64,000 nt of DNA, taken from positions 45,847,001 to 45,911,000 of the forward strand of contig CM074856.1 of NCBI GenBank assembly GCA_037501455.1, in the 5' to 3' direction. The DNA comes from Lantana camara (lineage: Eukaryota > Streptophyta > Magnoliopsida > Lamiales > Verbenaceae). Under the pieces are notes generated by a model. The model saw only the letters and a list, made by a program, of their open reading frames with translations, had not been told where the DNA came from and did no database searches. The position numbers were made by a program, and so were the translations under genes. Positions 34,315-47,790 of this stretch are shown in pieces; positions within the stretch are counted from its first letter, which is position 1, and each line of letters opens with the position of its first letter.

Positions 34315-37300
34315 TTAAGCACCATTCTTGGACTGCCACGGCTTAAGCACGCCGACGACTATAATTGCAACAATAATCAGAAGGATGATGATAGCAATGC
34401 ACATCCATTTTCTGGAGTTCCTTTGCAAACTTTTTGCCTTCTGCAGGGCAGTATTACCCGACTGTACATGGTCTACAGCAGATGAAACCTGGGAAATTTA
34501 GAGTGAAAAAAAATAAGATAAGTGATATTAACTTCCATGAACATGCTTTGTACTCGTGAAGAAACTTCGTTGTGTGATTAATTTACCTGTGATTCTATGT
34601 TATCAAGCATGTCCCCTTGGGCCTCGACCAGCACTGCCATGTCCAGGAATATCTACGTGACACGATAGAATGAATCAGTGAATAAATACGAATGATGATA
34701 TAAGTTTCATCACAAATTATGATCAGAATATAGATATAGTATGTCTATTCCTTTTCTGATTATAATGATTTTGCGTACGTCAAATTGATTTCATCATATT
34801 TATTCAAGAGGATAAGATGGTTCTCCAGCTACACCATATAAAGGTCAAACCTCAATTGATTAAGCAAAAGACAGGCAAGAAATGTTGAGCACTCCCCAAA
34901 CAAACAAAGCGAATAGTACTCCTATTACTAAAATCATCAGCTCGACAAAACTATACCTGTTGCAATTCTAGAAGCTTCTTCTCTAAATCTCTAGCTGCAA
35001 CATGTCGCTCTTGAATTTCTGCCAGAGTGTCCATTACCTGTTAACAAAAATAACATGAGCCCATTGCAGCCAAGTCATCGTGGGAAGATCCTGCTGAAAC
35101 TTCTCCACTTATGTTTTCCACATGTTAAAAAAAGATTTGGCATAGAAGCAAGTTTCTCGAATAACATCTATATGCCATTATCCAGAATCATATATCCAGG
35201 AATAAAAGAAGTGTCACCTCAAGAGAAATCAAATAAAATAAAGAGAGAAAATTGAACAAAACCTGGCCTCGGCCTTGGATTGCGTTCTGAAATATCTGCT
35301 CACTGTCCCCAGTCTCTATTAATTTATCAATTGTCTGCGGACAAACATTTTGAAAAAATGAATAATGTATGACAACATTATAGTTTATCGAAATTAAGGA
35401 AAGAGCAGGCTTCACCTCTTCATCAGCTCGAGAGCCAGTCACTAAAAAAACAAAAGAAACAGGAAATTGTCAAAATCGTTCATAGACTAAAAGAGCTGGT
35501 GCACAAAGCAACAGAAATATTTCCCAAGAGTAAGTCATTAGCACCTGTAAATACTCGTCTCTCAACAACTTCACGATACTCTTGACGTATATTCTCTCTT
35601 AAAGTCTGCAAAAGTAAACTTTAAAAATTCAATTGAGAAAAAACAAAGGTAACTGAAATATTTTCTTTAACACCAAAGCAATGGAACATGCAGCTATTGT
35701 ACCTGGAATTCAGACATCCTGTCTTTGAACTTCTTCGTCAAAGCCCTACATTGAACATAATCATTTTTAAGAAAGAAAAACATACATGATCTATGAATAA
35801 GGTACAGGCTTGAGCTCGACATCAACAATTTCTATCACACTTATGTTTGAGCTACGGGCTTGAGCTTGCAAATTGTTTTTTATTCATAATTAAATGGTCA
35901 GATATGAATTTATATATAAAATAAAATAGATTTAGGAAAGAAAAACTCCAGCTTTACAAACAGACAATACATGAAAGAGGGACTCTACTAACTGCTGGCA
36001 GAAGAGAAGAGTAAAACTTTTTATTATAAGATTTTGCAAAATCTGAGACTGCTTATATTATGTCAATTTCAAAATTGTTCGGAAGAGCAAATCAGTGGTT
36101 TTATGAATTAAAAATAACAAGGACAAGGAGAGTAACTTACACTGTTGTTGCTGTTCTCGATCTGTCTACTCCTGATCCTTTTCCACATCCAGGTTTTTGT
36201 CTATTGGCTAAATTCTAGACAAGGGGGACAAAACAAATATCATTACTAAAAAACTCTAAAGGGTCAAAACTCAACACAATGTGCTATTTCTTACCTCTTT
36301 GTCAAGTTGTTTAATTTTTGTTTTAATAGAATGGGCAATTTTTCCAACTTCATCAATATCATTCTCCATTCGCTTCCTGATTGCTGCATAATTACAAAAT
36401 TAATCATGAAAATGGAAAACCATATCACCATAAGTTCATCATGAGTCCTTTAGGACCACAAAAATCATTGAAAACATAAAATAAAGAAAAGAGAAAACAT
36501 TATTTCATAAAACAGATAACAAGATTGACAAACAGAAGAAGGAACCCTGCTCATATCTAAATCATTTACAGGGAAGGTCAAAGACTTTAGCATTAAGTTT
36601 GCTTTCTAAACAACAACAATCAATCCTTTTAGTGCCATAGACCTTTACCTGAGTTTCAGGATGAAAAAGAACTGTTATTTTTCATCTGTCTAGTCCTTTT
36701 AATCAAATTATACAATCTACCTTTCATAGCAGCCGCCTTGGTGACAGCCTTTGATTCCTCATGAGCATCCTGTAGTTGAAAGGACAGTCAAAGTTAACAG
36801 AGTTCACAAACTGGCATAAGAGAAATCATCCAGGCATGAATTGTCTTTAATACTACTGGTTGAGCACCCACATAGAGAATTCACGCAGCTATATATATTT
36901 CTATATCACCACATTCAGCCTAAAACTCATCAGTCCAACTTATATGCAAACAGTCCCCGTGCATTCTGGGAAAGGTTAGCGGTGTTAAAGAACTTAATTC
37001 ACATTTAAAATTGTCACCGAACAAAAGAAAAAGAAGAAGAGAAAAAGAGAGGCCCTCCAACTCTCTAGGAAGCATTAAAAGAGGGTTGATAAAGTGGAAC
37101 TCTGTTGTATGTTTAAACTACAAGGAGTTGAGATAGTTTTGGAAGATAATTTTCTTTTCCAGGAATGCACTTTCAGACATCTGTAAAAGAATATAGGTCC
37201 GGGGTTTGGACAGAGATCCCATAAAAGCAAAGAACTTGGGATGTTTCAGCAAAATGATCGGGCAATTACTATGGCTTAAAGGAAGTCCTATCTACGCCAT

Positions 37301-39560
37301 ATTTCGTAAAGCTCAAATTGACTTTTAAGAAATTTTTTTTTGATTGAACAAATGAGAAACAGTAAAGAGAATCCTTTGAAATTATGTTCCCTCAAAAGAT
37401 CTTGAGCAAGGAAGAGCAGCCTGATGGAAATCATTTTCACAAGATTCATCATGTGGGAGGAACAGAAGTCCTGAGGGACGACTTCATATTCATTTAACAT
37501 CACTGAAAAAACTATGCACGGATAGAATGCCAAAAAGCCAAGCCACTTAGACTGTGAACAAACTATAACTTACAGGGCTGGCAATACCAAAACAAAACGA
37601 CCCAAAATTCGGAAAAGTTTGTCTCTTATTCAAATTGTCGACTGGAAAATAGAGATAGAACACAAAAGGCCAAAGTGTAGTACGAGGAAATTTTCAATTG
37701 CATAAGCTGTAATGTCCAAAAAATTGATTGCTCATCCCATGGACTTCATCACCAGTTCTACTCCACAAGTTCAGAAAACAAAAACGAACAGTAACAAGAC
37801 GATAACTTCATTTGTATTCTTAACCTTCAGGTAAACCAATTGCATAAAGAAAGAAAAGGAAAAACAAAACTACCAACCTGAAGCTTTCTTAGTAGAGTAT
37901 TAAGTTTCTCATATTGTTTCTCAATCTCCTGGACCTAGCATGAAATAAGAGGCAAGCCAAATCTTTAGTTCCAAATAAAAATAAGACAGGTAGAAATTAT
38001 TGGATAATAGTTTCATATTTAGTCCAATGAAGTAAATAAATAAAAAGCGAACTGCACGACTTCATGTCATGATCATCATGGGGAATTATTGTGTTCAGCT
38101 GTAGCCACCTGCTTAAAGAAGTTTTCCAAGCCTAGCTCTCCAGCATTCTGTTGTCTCTCCATTCCCATTTCAATGTCACCATTTCTATTAGCTGGAGCCT
38201 GTTGGCTCACAAATGAATCCTGGAAAGAAAGGACAAAATGGACAGAAAAATTTAAGATTTTTGGAAAAAAAAAAAAAAAAGCAATCAATAAGTCCCCCAC
38301 TTTACAGATGCTGCAATTAGAATGAAAAGAACTTTCCAAGTGAGATACCCTGAAGACAAGAAAAACATGATGGAAGATAAGTTTGTTTGAAACATATGGT
38401 TTGAAGAGCAGTGCTCTATGTTGCTCGACCAATTAAAGAATCCTGACGCAACCATTATGAAGAATGATTTCATGGAGCTCCATATTTACTGCCCAAAGCG
38501 GCAGAATACACATACTCAAGGTGTTTTTATCATGTTTGCTGATTCTCCTTTACTACAATATTTTGAAACAATATTTATTGATGCAACCCTCAAAAAGGAA
38601 AAAGTGAATTACCACCTTTAAATGAGAACTAAGAGTTTGGGGTCGGTTATCATTGCAAAAAATCAATCTGCTAAAAATCCTAAGATGTTTTCCATGCTTT
38701 TAGTTTCCTTTAATATTGAAACTATCCACTATCAAGAAGGAAAGAAAAAATGTTTGCAAGTACAACGGTCTAGGTTAACCGGGCACCAGTAAACAAACTA
38801 TTCAATGTTCTGGATGGCAGAAAAACTTTAGTTTTCTACTCGAGGCATTGAATATTTAGTGCGCTGAAAGCAGATTTGGGTCGTACTACAAATTAAATTC
38901 AAATGCAAAGGAAGCACAACTATACACGGTCATTCCTGTCTAGTACAAAATGACACATCTCTAACTTGTTCCAAAATACACTTGGTGTGTCTATATATAA
39001 AATAAATTCTCTAAACTTCCATTCATTTCAAGAATCTTAAGTGGAAACTATAAAATCAGTATCCCAAGAATCTTAAGTCCTCGGAGTGACAGAAGCCCAT
39101 CCGGCAAAGTTTATTAAACCATTCAATCTAAATGCACAAATTCAAGCCTTACCTCGAACACAGATCTCCCAAATCAAGAAATTATCAAATTTCCAGCCTT
39201 GAGGACATATTCCTCCATCCTAAACAAGCGTATGCTAAACATTTATCTGATCATCACACGGAAATCATCCAAACCCCGAACTTTTCTTACAACAATTGCT
39301 ATCCCACAGCTAAAAATTAAAACACTTAAACAGCTCATCATTTTCTCTACCAAGCAATCTGAACGGGTTCACCACCTTAATCTCAGGGGAAGACAACTAC
39401 AATTGCATAAAAAGGCCCAAACAAGATCTCACTCATTCCAACAATCAGCTGCAGCATTCCCACCCAAACATTCAAATTCCACTACTTTCTCAACAGATCA
39501 AAGCAATCAAACAAACTAAAAATCATAAACAAAAACACTCACCGTCAAAAGGTCATTCAT
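34315..39560 (-). CDS. SYP132: SYP132-like plasma-membrane syntaxin (Qa-SNARE), 13 exons
   Basis: Exons: 39560-39543, 38219-38109, 37934-37878, 36769-36721, 36383-36295, 36214-36141, 35745-35703, 35605-35545, 35441-35416, 35334-35263, 35037-34957, 34652-34587, 34488-34315 (921 nt, 306 aa, stop TAA). All introns are GT-AG and frame is kept throughout. The protein starts MNDLLTDSF, has an Habc region (about 35-170, with [20 protein letters not shown]), a SNARE motif (about 205-270) with the zero-layer glutamine in VLVEAQGD (Gln239), and a C-terminal membrane anchor (about 278-298) followed by a short KPWQSKNGA tail. The family mediates secretory vesicle fusion with the plasma membrane and cell plate. 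Exon 1 codes only six residues, before a 1.3-kb intron. Compared with Arabidopsis SYP132 as I remember it, two residues are missing in the linker (QNAIQGRGQ). Confidence 0.92.
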
Positions 39561-40180
39561 TTTGAAACAAAACCGGAAGCCGAAGGATATCGAGATGCGA
39601 GAGAAGATTAGATTCAAAGAAAGATCTCCTCGAAAGGCTCTATTTCTTCCTTTTCTCCCCTTTCCCTTTTTCTGTTGTGTGTGTAGGAATTTTGGTACTC
39701 GGGTTTCAGTAGAGAGAGAGTGTGTACGAGACAGCGATGAGAGAGAGAAAGACATACAGACTGTGTTGTGTTGTTTGATTTATTTGAGAACTAGCAATTT
39801 TGCACATTCTATGCATGTGGAAATAAAAAATAATTATTATATAAATATATTAAAATTGAAATTTTTTTATTAAATATATATTCTATAATTTTTTAATATA
39901 ATCATTAATTTATGATAAATAAATAAATAAGTAAAATAAAATAATGTCATATTAATAATTATAAAAATTTAAATTATAAGTAAAGTGATAAAAATTATAA
40001 TAAAAAAAATACAACCGATAAGAAAGAAAAGAGAAACTAAGAAGATAAGTGATGAAATAGAAAAGAGAAATTAACAGCACGTGGAAGAGATAAAGTTGGA
40101 TAAAAGATAAATAAATAAAAAGAAAAAGAAAAGAAAAAGAGGACACCAAGAGACCAAAACGGTTACAACTTGGATCTCAC
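39561..40180 (-). promoter_or_regulatory. Upstream region and 5' UTR of the syntaxin gene
   Basis: On the minus strand, a CT/GA-rich tract with ACACACTCTCTCTCTACTG lies about 150 bases upstream of the ATG, typical of plant 5' UTRs. Farther up the sequence is AT-rich. No clear TATA box was fixed. Confidence 0.4.
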
Positions 40181-41063
40181 GATTAATATATAGTATAGAT
40201 AAACAGCGTATAATCGGTTGGGCAGTATTATTGTTTCAACTTTCAACTTTGAAGGCCCCTCTCTATATTATATATAATAATTTCAAACTCCCATTTCCTA
40301 TTCTGTGATGCACGAACACGGAGAATCGACACAAATATAAAATATATATTTTATTTGAATTTTTTATAAAAAGAATGTCAGATATAGTGTTTAATATAAT
40401 ATCATACGATAAATTAATTTTTTTTAAAAGTGTTCGTACATCTAAATTGTAATGTCTAATTCATTATTTATCTGTATTATTATATCAAGTGAAAGAGACA
40501 AATATTGTGTCATGGATTTTGGTGACTTGGTCTTTTTTTTTTTTTTTTTTTCTTATTAATTAATTAATTAATTTTTCTTCACCCCTATAATGTGTCAATT
40601 AATTCACATTTCAAAAATATGATAACTCTTCTTTTTTCACCTCAATTTAATTCTTTTTTTAATAAATTTTTTAATATTTATTTTATTTTTTTCCTCGTAT
40701 TTTGTAATCAAAAGTTTAATATTTTTTTTATTAATATAATATTATCGTATTTATTTATATAATTTAATAATTATATTAAAAATAATTATAAAATATATAT
40801 TAATATGAAGAATTTAATTTTAATAAAATTAATTAATAATAATAATAATAATAATTTTATTGCATACGCATCGAGTGTATAAAAATTTATTAATTTTTAT
40901 ATTAAGTAAGAACCAAAGGGTCTTGCTGTAATTTCGGAACTAAGAAGAGGGATTTATGTCGAGGGGTCCAACTTCACTAATCTTAATTAAAACTAGAAAC
41001 ATATGACCATAAGTTAATAGGATTTTGAATTATTACATAAAAATGAAATTTGTGAAATAAATA
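40181..41063. other. AT-rich intergenic, no gene seen
   Basis: Long T tract at about 40533-40553, (TTAA)n near 40556-40572 and (AAT)n near 40838-40855. No coding signal. Confidence 0.55.
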
Positions 41064-41327
41064 TTAGTACAAAATAAAAATAATAAGTAATAAAAACAAA
41101 CAGGCCCAATTGACCCACCTACAAACGTACCTTTCACAAGAGTCCACTACCATTGGACAATCTTCTACATTTCTAATGGGTTCCACGTCCACTACTTTTT
41201 TATACGTTAATCCATCAGTATGCAATTTTTCCAATAATTGTTTTTGTAATATATATCTTTTTGACTTTGACGGAATCGAAGATTTCACGACCAATTTGAG
41301 TTTTTTATTTGAAAAAACTACATCCAA
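41064..41327 (-). pseudogene. Unrecognised coding-like fragment
   Basis: An 87-codon minus-strand frame (NKKLKLVVKSSIPSKSKRYILQKQLLEKLHTDGLTYKKVVDVEPIRNVEDCPMVVDSCERY) has balanced amino-acid use unlike the surrounding AT-rich noise. I do not recognise the family. It abuts the foldback element at 41318 and has no visible partner exon or convincing start, so it is probably a broken gene piece or a chance ORF. Confidence 0.3.
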
Positions 41328-41693
41328 TTATTTTTAGATTTGACCTAATTATAATTCAATCTTATTCTTTGCATATTTATTATATAGTCCCTAAATTTTA
41401 CATTCCGTTTGAGATCCTTGACGTCAGTTAGGGTTCCATTAAGTTGATCGATTATTCTTTTGAAATTCCCAAAAAAAAACAGGGATCATTTTGTTATTAA
41501 AAAGAAACTGTAGGAATGTATTTATAATAAATTTAGATGCAATTTAGGAAGGACAACTAACCAACCTAACGAAATTCTAACAGACTTCAGGGACCTCAAA
41601 AGGAATGTAAAGTTTAGGGCTACATGGTAAATTTGCAAAGAATATATAGAGACTGAGTTGTAATTAAGTCAAACCTAAGGGTAGTGGATGTAA
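41318..41693. mobile_element. Foldback / MITE-like element
   Basis: The left arm (41318 to about 41450, starting CTACATCC) pairs imperfectly with the reverse complement of the right arm (about 41570-41693, ending GGATGTAA). Shared blocks include TTTGAC, TTCTTTGCA, TTTACATTCC and CAGTTAG/CTGTTAG. No ORF. The terminal duplication is not resolved. Confidence 0.6.
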
Positions 41694-43712
41694 TTATCCT
41701 TTTTAATTAATAACTAATAATTTCTGTAAAATATGTTAATTAAAAATTATTATTATTTAAATATATTAAAATTAATTTATATATTGATATATAATCTACA
41801 ATCAATTTTAATATAATTATTAAATTATAATAAATAATAAATAGCTGTAAAATATGAGGATAAAAAAAATTATGTATAAAAGAAAAAGATGAATAGAAAT
41901 GGGGCGAGAGAAAAGAGAAGTTATGAAAATATTATTAGAGTGATAAAATAAATAAATAAAAATACAAATAAAACGGGGAGAAATGTACGATAAATCCCCA
42001 AATGTGGATTCAATTTTTAGTTTGCTCCCCACTTTCAAAAATATTTCAATTCAATCCCCAGATGAGATGCATATTTTGAGTTTACTCCCCATTTTTCGGG
42101 GCACTTACGACATATGACAAAAAATATACGACATAACACGATTTAGATACACGATTCTTCAGTTTTTATATCTCATCTGGGGAGTGAATTAAAAAATTTT
42201 CAACTCATGGGGAGTTTTCAAATATTGCCCCATAAAACGGATGAAACAAATAAATAAATAAAAAGAATAGAGTCCAAGACCAAAAAAATTATTATTTGGC
42301 TCTCTTACTTAGTATAATAGTATAGATGATGCTCGGATCAAACCTTCGATTCATACAAAAATGAGTATGACCCAATTTTGATTTAGGTTACATAATGCGA
42401 ATGCGGGAGTGAGTGTGAATACACGTTTAATAAAAATATATTTTAAATAATTATGTATATAACATAATTTTATTTTATATGTAATAAATTTTAAAAAATG
42501 CTATATGACAAAACTTTATTTTGTTTAACTATTAACAATAATAACTTAATTCTATTATTTTACAATAATTATATGCTAAATTAAATTCGTCTTCATATTC
42601 TTAAGAGCTGGTGTGTTAAAAAAAATGCATGAATTAAGAAATTTAAGTTATCTTAAATCGAGAAATACGCACAAATATACTAGTGCCGAGAACTAAAATT
42701 TTGAATCGTTTTAAAATAAGAAATGTGTATAAATTCGTTAGTGCGAAAAATTGAGGAAGTCGAAGAAAATCCCCCTCAACAAATGAGCGGAAAGGTAATA
42801 ATACTAGGTTTGTTTTAATAGGATATTCCATGTACCTATTTTACTTTGAAGGAGCCGACCTTGTAAGTGATTAAATAAAGTGTTTATGATCAATATCAAT
42901 ACCCATATCAGACTTAGATTGCAATTTCAATGTTAATCCGAACTAACATAAAAACTAAGAGAACATCTGGGTTTCTATTCGTATGGTCCCGTAATTTGTT
43001 CCATGATATTATTTCCAATTGTTTTAAGCATGTTACGAAAGTTCTATTTCCAACCAGTTTGATTGGAATAGAGATGCATACTTCCTTAATCAAATATTAG
43101 GTATTCGAATTTTGATTTTAGGTATAAAATAATTTTAACACTCTTAATCAGTTGTTTAAATCTCGGTAAATGTACTAATTAGTCAAGATACATACTTTTT
43201 CCTCCTCTTTTCTTGCTAGTATACTATCTCAAAAAATTATTGAGGAACCTTAGTTATTTGTAAAACATACTCAATGTTAATGTTTTCCTTTACATGATGC
43301 TACCAATATCATCAAAACTTCCACGTTAAATTAAACACCCGTTACACCATAATAAGCAAACCAATAAATGTAACAATGATTTATCTATGCTTTATTGATG
43401 TTCTTATAACCAAACCAATAAACAACTTGGATCTTCTAACCCCCATTACAATCAAGAAATCAAGAACTTATAGTAGATCATTAGCTACAACGAGATTACA
43501 TAAATAAATCATCAAATAAACCAAACTATCGGTACGGAATCAGGATTTTGAAAGAAAATAACGGAAGTAGGGCCGAGTTATAGAAAAATTTGTACATAAA
43601 AGTAATGGAGAAAAAATAACTAATTTTTTTTTCAAATGCCAAAAGAACTTAGGGGACGCGATGCCCCCACCAGCCCCTCTAGTTCCGTCCCCATCAAACA
43701 TAATCAACTATT
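41694..43712. other. AT-rich intergenic, no gene seen
   Basis: AT-rich DNA. Around 41990-42240 there is a partial inverted arrangement of GGGGAG/CTCCCC words (CCCCAAATGTGGATTC, TTTGCTCCCC, CATCTGGGGAG). Near 43590-43700 sequence such as GGGGACGCGATGCCCCC suggests an old transposon footprint. The 3' UTR of the GH3 gene must lie just left of 43713. Confidence 0.45.
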
Positions 43713-46700
43713 TTAAAGTTCTTGGGTTGCCCTGTGTGAAGGATTATTCGTGTGTGCGAGCAACCCTTTCGTTTGCAGCCCGAACCCAAGCCCAAATAAA
43801 GGATCATAATGCTTCTTACTATGCATATGCATAGGCAATTGCTCAAGAGTCTTCGGCCATGTAAAAGATAGTTTCCCCGTAAACCCGTAGTCTCCGAAGA
43901 GAACATCGGCGACGCCCTGGCCTTCGGATCCTGGGAGCCATGCGGCCACGAGGGCATCCATTTGAGGAACGTAATCTTTGATTAGCACCGGGCGGCCCGT
44001 GACGAGGACGACGACGCACCTCACGGAGGAGCATACGTCGTTGATGATCTTGGGGCCCGGGGCGGGGATGGTCAAATTCTTCGTGTCCCCTTGCGTCTCC
44101 GAGTAGGGCTCCTCCCCCACGACGACGATCGCGTAGTTGAATTTGTGAGTCTGGACGAACTCCTTAGTGGGCATGCGTTGGTACACGACGTGCGTGGTTC
44201 GGTCCACGGTATTCCTTATGCCGTGGAGGATCGTGGTGCCCTTCGTGATGTTGCCCATATGGCCGTGCCACTCGATCGTCCAGCCGCCGCATTGCTCTCC
44301 TATGTCGTTGGCGTGGGTTCCCGCCACCAGGATCTTGTTGGCCTTTTTGGGGAGTGGTAGCAATGGATTGTTGGCTTGTTTGCCATTTTTGAGGAGTACC
44401 AAGGATTTTCTTACTGCTTCCCGTGCTATTTGTCTGTGTTCCTGATAAATGTTTACCCTAGATAAGTTACTATATAACATGCATATACTATTTTGTGGAG
44501 AAATATGGGTATATGAACACGACACATTATGAATGAGGACATAATCCTAACCTGGCTTCCAAGGTGCTTAGCCATGCTATGATTTCCGTATGGGTGCTCG
44601 AATAGTCCCATTGCAAATTTAACCCTTAAAATCCTCGCCACGGCGTCGTTAATTCGGTCCATTTTGATGAAGTTACCATTCACCAATTTCGTCAGCCCAG
44701 TAATAAACTCCGAATAATTATTAGGAACCATGACCTATGTTTCACATGGTAACAAGTACAAAGAGATACAATTAATTCATTTATATCGGTCAGTATGAAA
44801 TATTTTGCATGGTGGAAATTGTGTTTTACATTTATTGTCTGATTGGTATAAATTAAAATGCAAGAATACCGATCCAATCAAACAACAAGTATACTACACA
44901 TGTCCATATCGACCGAATCCGATCTAGGCCAGAATTTTCCGTAGACATACCATGTCAATTCCAGCATTGATGGATTTCAGGATTGAAAAAGTGTAGTTAG
45001 AATGCGGTGCAGGCGTAATCCTGTCAATCCCCTCCCAGTCCGTGATGACGAATCCCTGAACATATACATAATTATCCAAATCCCATGTAAGCCAACTTCA
45101 TTCACTAACTTCCACATTAATTACACGAACTAAGTCACAAGATTAAAGGAATCAAATCAAATTACTTTGAACTGCATTGTGCCTTTAAGATAATTGGTGA
45201 TGAGATCATGATTAGCATGCATCTTATGTCCATTCCAGCTCGAGTAGGAGATCATGACCGTGGACACACCCTTCTTGATGGCGTCGTGGTATGGTAGCAT
45301 ATGAATTTTCATCAATAAATCACGGCTCACCTGTGTGTTATTTTCGTTTATACCAAGATGCGTTCCACCATCACCCACATAGTGCTTGGCGCATGCTATA
45401 ACCCTATGTCTGCATAAACAAAAATAAAGAGCACGCTTTAAACTATATTCGGGGCGACCCTATCAATGCAGTTGCTTCATTTATGAGGTCAGAGACTCAA
45501 AGTTATCCACTCATTTTTTTTTCTGAGGTTGGATATGCAGAGGCTTGATATGTGTGAATTACAGGATTGTTAATCAACTGGGTCAAAAATATATATGAGT
45601 CAATATAATTTTTTTTTATATGGGTCCAAAATAAAGCTTATTTTTTAAATTAAAATTTAATAAAAATAAAAAAGTATATAAACATTCATAGGTAATAATT
45701 TTTTTGGTGGGGTTATTTGACCTCCCTAAGTTATATTTGGAGTCGCCTTTGTATGAAACGACTCTTTCAATCTAATTATTTCATTTACAAGGTTTGAGTT
45801 AAAATCCTGAATCTTGCTTAAGAAATTTAGTGTATGATCCCATTAGAATAATAGTTGGGGCCATTTTATATTAGATGAGGAGGAAAATGTGACAAAATTG
45901 AAAGAAAAAGAGATGATTTATGAGGGGTGAACATGAGTATAAAACCAAAATTATATATATATATATATATATATATGAGACTAAAATGAAATTATCACTA
46001 AATAAAACCTAGGTAAGCGATAATTTTGAATATATAATTAGAAATACTGAAAAAGAAATTAATCTTACGGTCCGCTAGTATAGGGATAAGCGGGTTTAAT
46101 ATGAGAAGGCCTATGTCCTTGTAATCCAGGGATAATTTCAGTAAATAAATTAACCACCTCTGGATCTTCACTATAACTCTCGTAACAACGACCCCATCTC
46201 GGATCCCTGCATACCTGTAAATTAATGCTAAATTATTTTAGTTTTATAGAAATTACTAATATAAATTACTCAAATAGTAGGGCGAATTACTTATAATGCA
46301 CTTGAGTTTTTGGTTTATTTACAATTTAAAATCCCTCATAAATATATCAACCGAGATTTTATTTTGTATCAAAAATATCAAACCCTTCAATTCTGAATAT
46401 TTTTATATCTTTGCACAAACTCAACTCGGTATAATCCAATTAAATTAAATATATTACACTTACTATTTGATTGCTCATTTTACTTAAAATTTTAAACTAA
46501 TTACAAGAAACGTGTATAAAACACTAAACCATTTGTATATTGGGCCGACCGAAATCAAGTTCGGGTTATAATTACACTAATCATGTATATGATGAGTATT
46601 TTGACATAAATACCGCAACGCATGGTGCAAAAGCATAAGGAATGCCTGTAGCTCGGCACTCAAGGGCTGTGGCAGCTCCAATCCTTTGAACCAATTTGGC

Positions 46701-47539
46701 GTCCCTGTTCAAATGAAATCAACCAATTTTAAACATCTTGAATAACCATAGATAAATTATGTGGATTAGGACCTTCTGATTCATATTTATGTTTTATCTC
46801 CTATTTCATTCACATATATGTGTCACATATATAAATAAGCAATTCATATTAGAAGAATCTAGTCCGTGTATACGTGGTGCGTATATAGCAGTAAAATAAG
46901 AGAGGAAACACAAATATGAAACTGAAGATCCCAAACCAAATTAAGCTACTCGCCTCGTAGCACCAAGACCAATGTTGTGAGGAAAAATTGTGGCCCCATA
47001 AGCATTATTGTTCCCATGAACTGCATCAATTCCATATAACATGGGTATTCCAAGACGGGTTGACATCGAACTCCTCTGAAAACCGTTAACCATGTCGATC
47101 CACTGCTGGGGAGTTGCTCGTTCGGCCGGGACGCTCCCTCCGCCGCTCAATAAGCTACCTGCAAACAAACGAACGTGGTTTTTATGCATACAATGCACGT
47201 GCACTTTTCTAGTATACAGAGAGAAACATGCACACGAAGCCAGCAGTAGTTGATGCATGGGCGAGTATATAAGTATACACCTATCCCGTAGTTCTTGAGG
47301 ACCTGGGGCGTGGCCACCCTCCGTTCGATCTGCGTCATCTGGCCGATCTTCTCGGCCAAGGTCATCCTGCCGAGCAGGTCCTTGACTCTCTCCTCTATCG
47401 GCGCCCCCGGGTCTTTGTACAACATGTGTTCCTTGTTTGTTGCCGTTGCCCCTGGGTTTGTGTGCGTGGCTGCGATGGCTGTCGAGCAACATAATGCCAG
47501 AAGCACAGCAATCATCACGAGTGTGGGAGCTCTCCCCAT
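43713..47539 (-). CDS. Glycoside hydrolase family 3 beta-glucosidase / beta-glucan exohydrolase, 8 exons
   Basis: Exons: 47539-47281, 47158-46954, 46704-46614, 46214-46069, 45409-45166, 45055-44951, 44734-44552, 44441-43713 (1962 nt, 653 aa). The start at 47539 gives a signal peptide ([24 protein letters not shown]), so the product is secreted to the wall or vacuole. The N-terminal GH3 barrel includes [27 protein letters not shown] and AKHYVGDGG. The nucleophile is the Asp of [11 protein letters not shown] (Asp321). The C-terminal domain has [11 protein letters not shown], where Glu526 sits at the spacing expected for the acid/base residue of barley ExoI, then SGRPVLI-type and [26 protein letters not shown] blocks. 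The family releases glucose from beta-1,3/1,4-glucans. The second intron starts with GC instead of GT. Length and motifs look intact. Confidence 0.92.
46705..46953 (-). other. GC-AG intron of the GH3 gene
   Basis: Exon 2 ends GCTACGAG, followed by GCGAGT. Exon 3 follows CAG and begins GGACGCC. Only this choice joins ATR to DAKLVQRIG in frame. The nearest GT (four bases later) would shift frame. GC donors with a strong AG|GCRAGT context are a known minor class. Confidence 0.85.
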
Positions 47540-47552
47540 TTTTGAGCTTTAC

Positions 47553-47790
47553 ATTTGAAAAAAAGGCAGAAAGAAAAGGTATGTAAGGAAATAGATAATA
47601 AATGTGTTGTGCACTAAATAATATGCAAGTTTAGAGTTAAACTTTTTCATGTACAGTCTGAATTTGATCAAAATAAGACGGATCTAGTGATGAAAGTATT
47701 TTACCTCATCTATATGCGTTGCTACGAAAAGAAAAGGAAATAGTATTGAAGTTTAGTGTGTTTGGGGTGACACTAGAGTATATATAAGTG
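47553..47790 (-). promoter_or_regulatory. Core promoter and possible 5'-UTR intron of the GH3 gene
   Basis: A minus-strand TATATATA lies at about 47779-47786. A candidate donor GATGAG|GTAAAATAC is near 47705 and an acceptor AAAG just upstream of the ATG near 47548. The intron is inferred from splice-like sequence only. Confidence 0.4.

Noticed and set aside
43843..44445. Plus- and minus-strand alternative ORFs over the last GH3 exon
   Set aside because: GC-rich exon shadows; the 44441-43713 frame has the conserved GH3 motifs.
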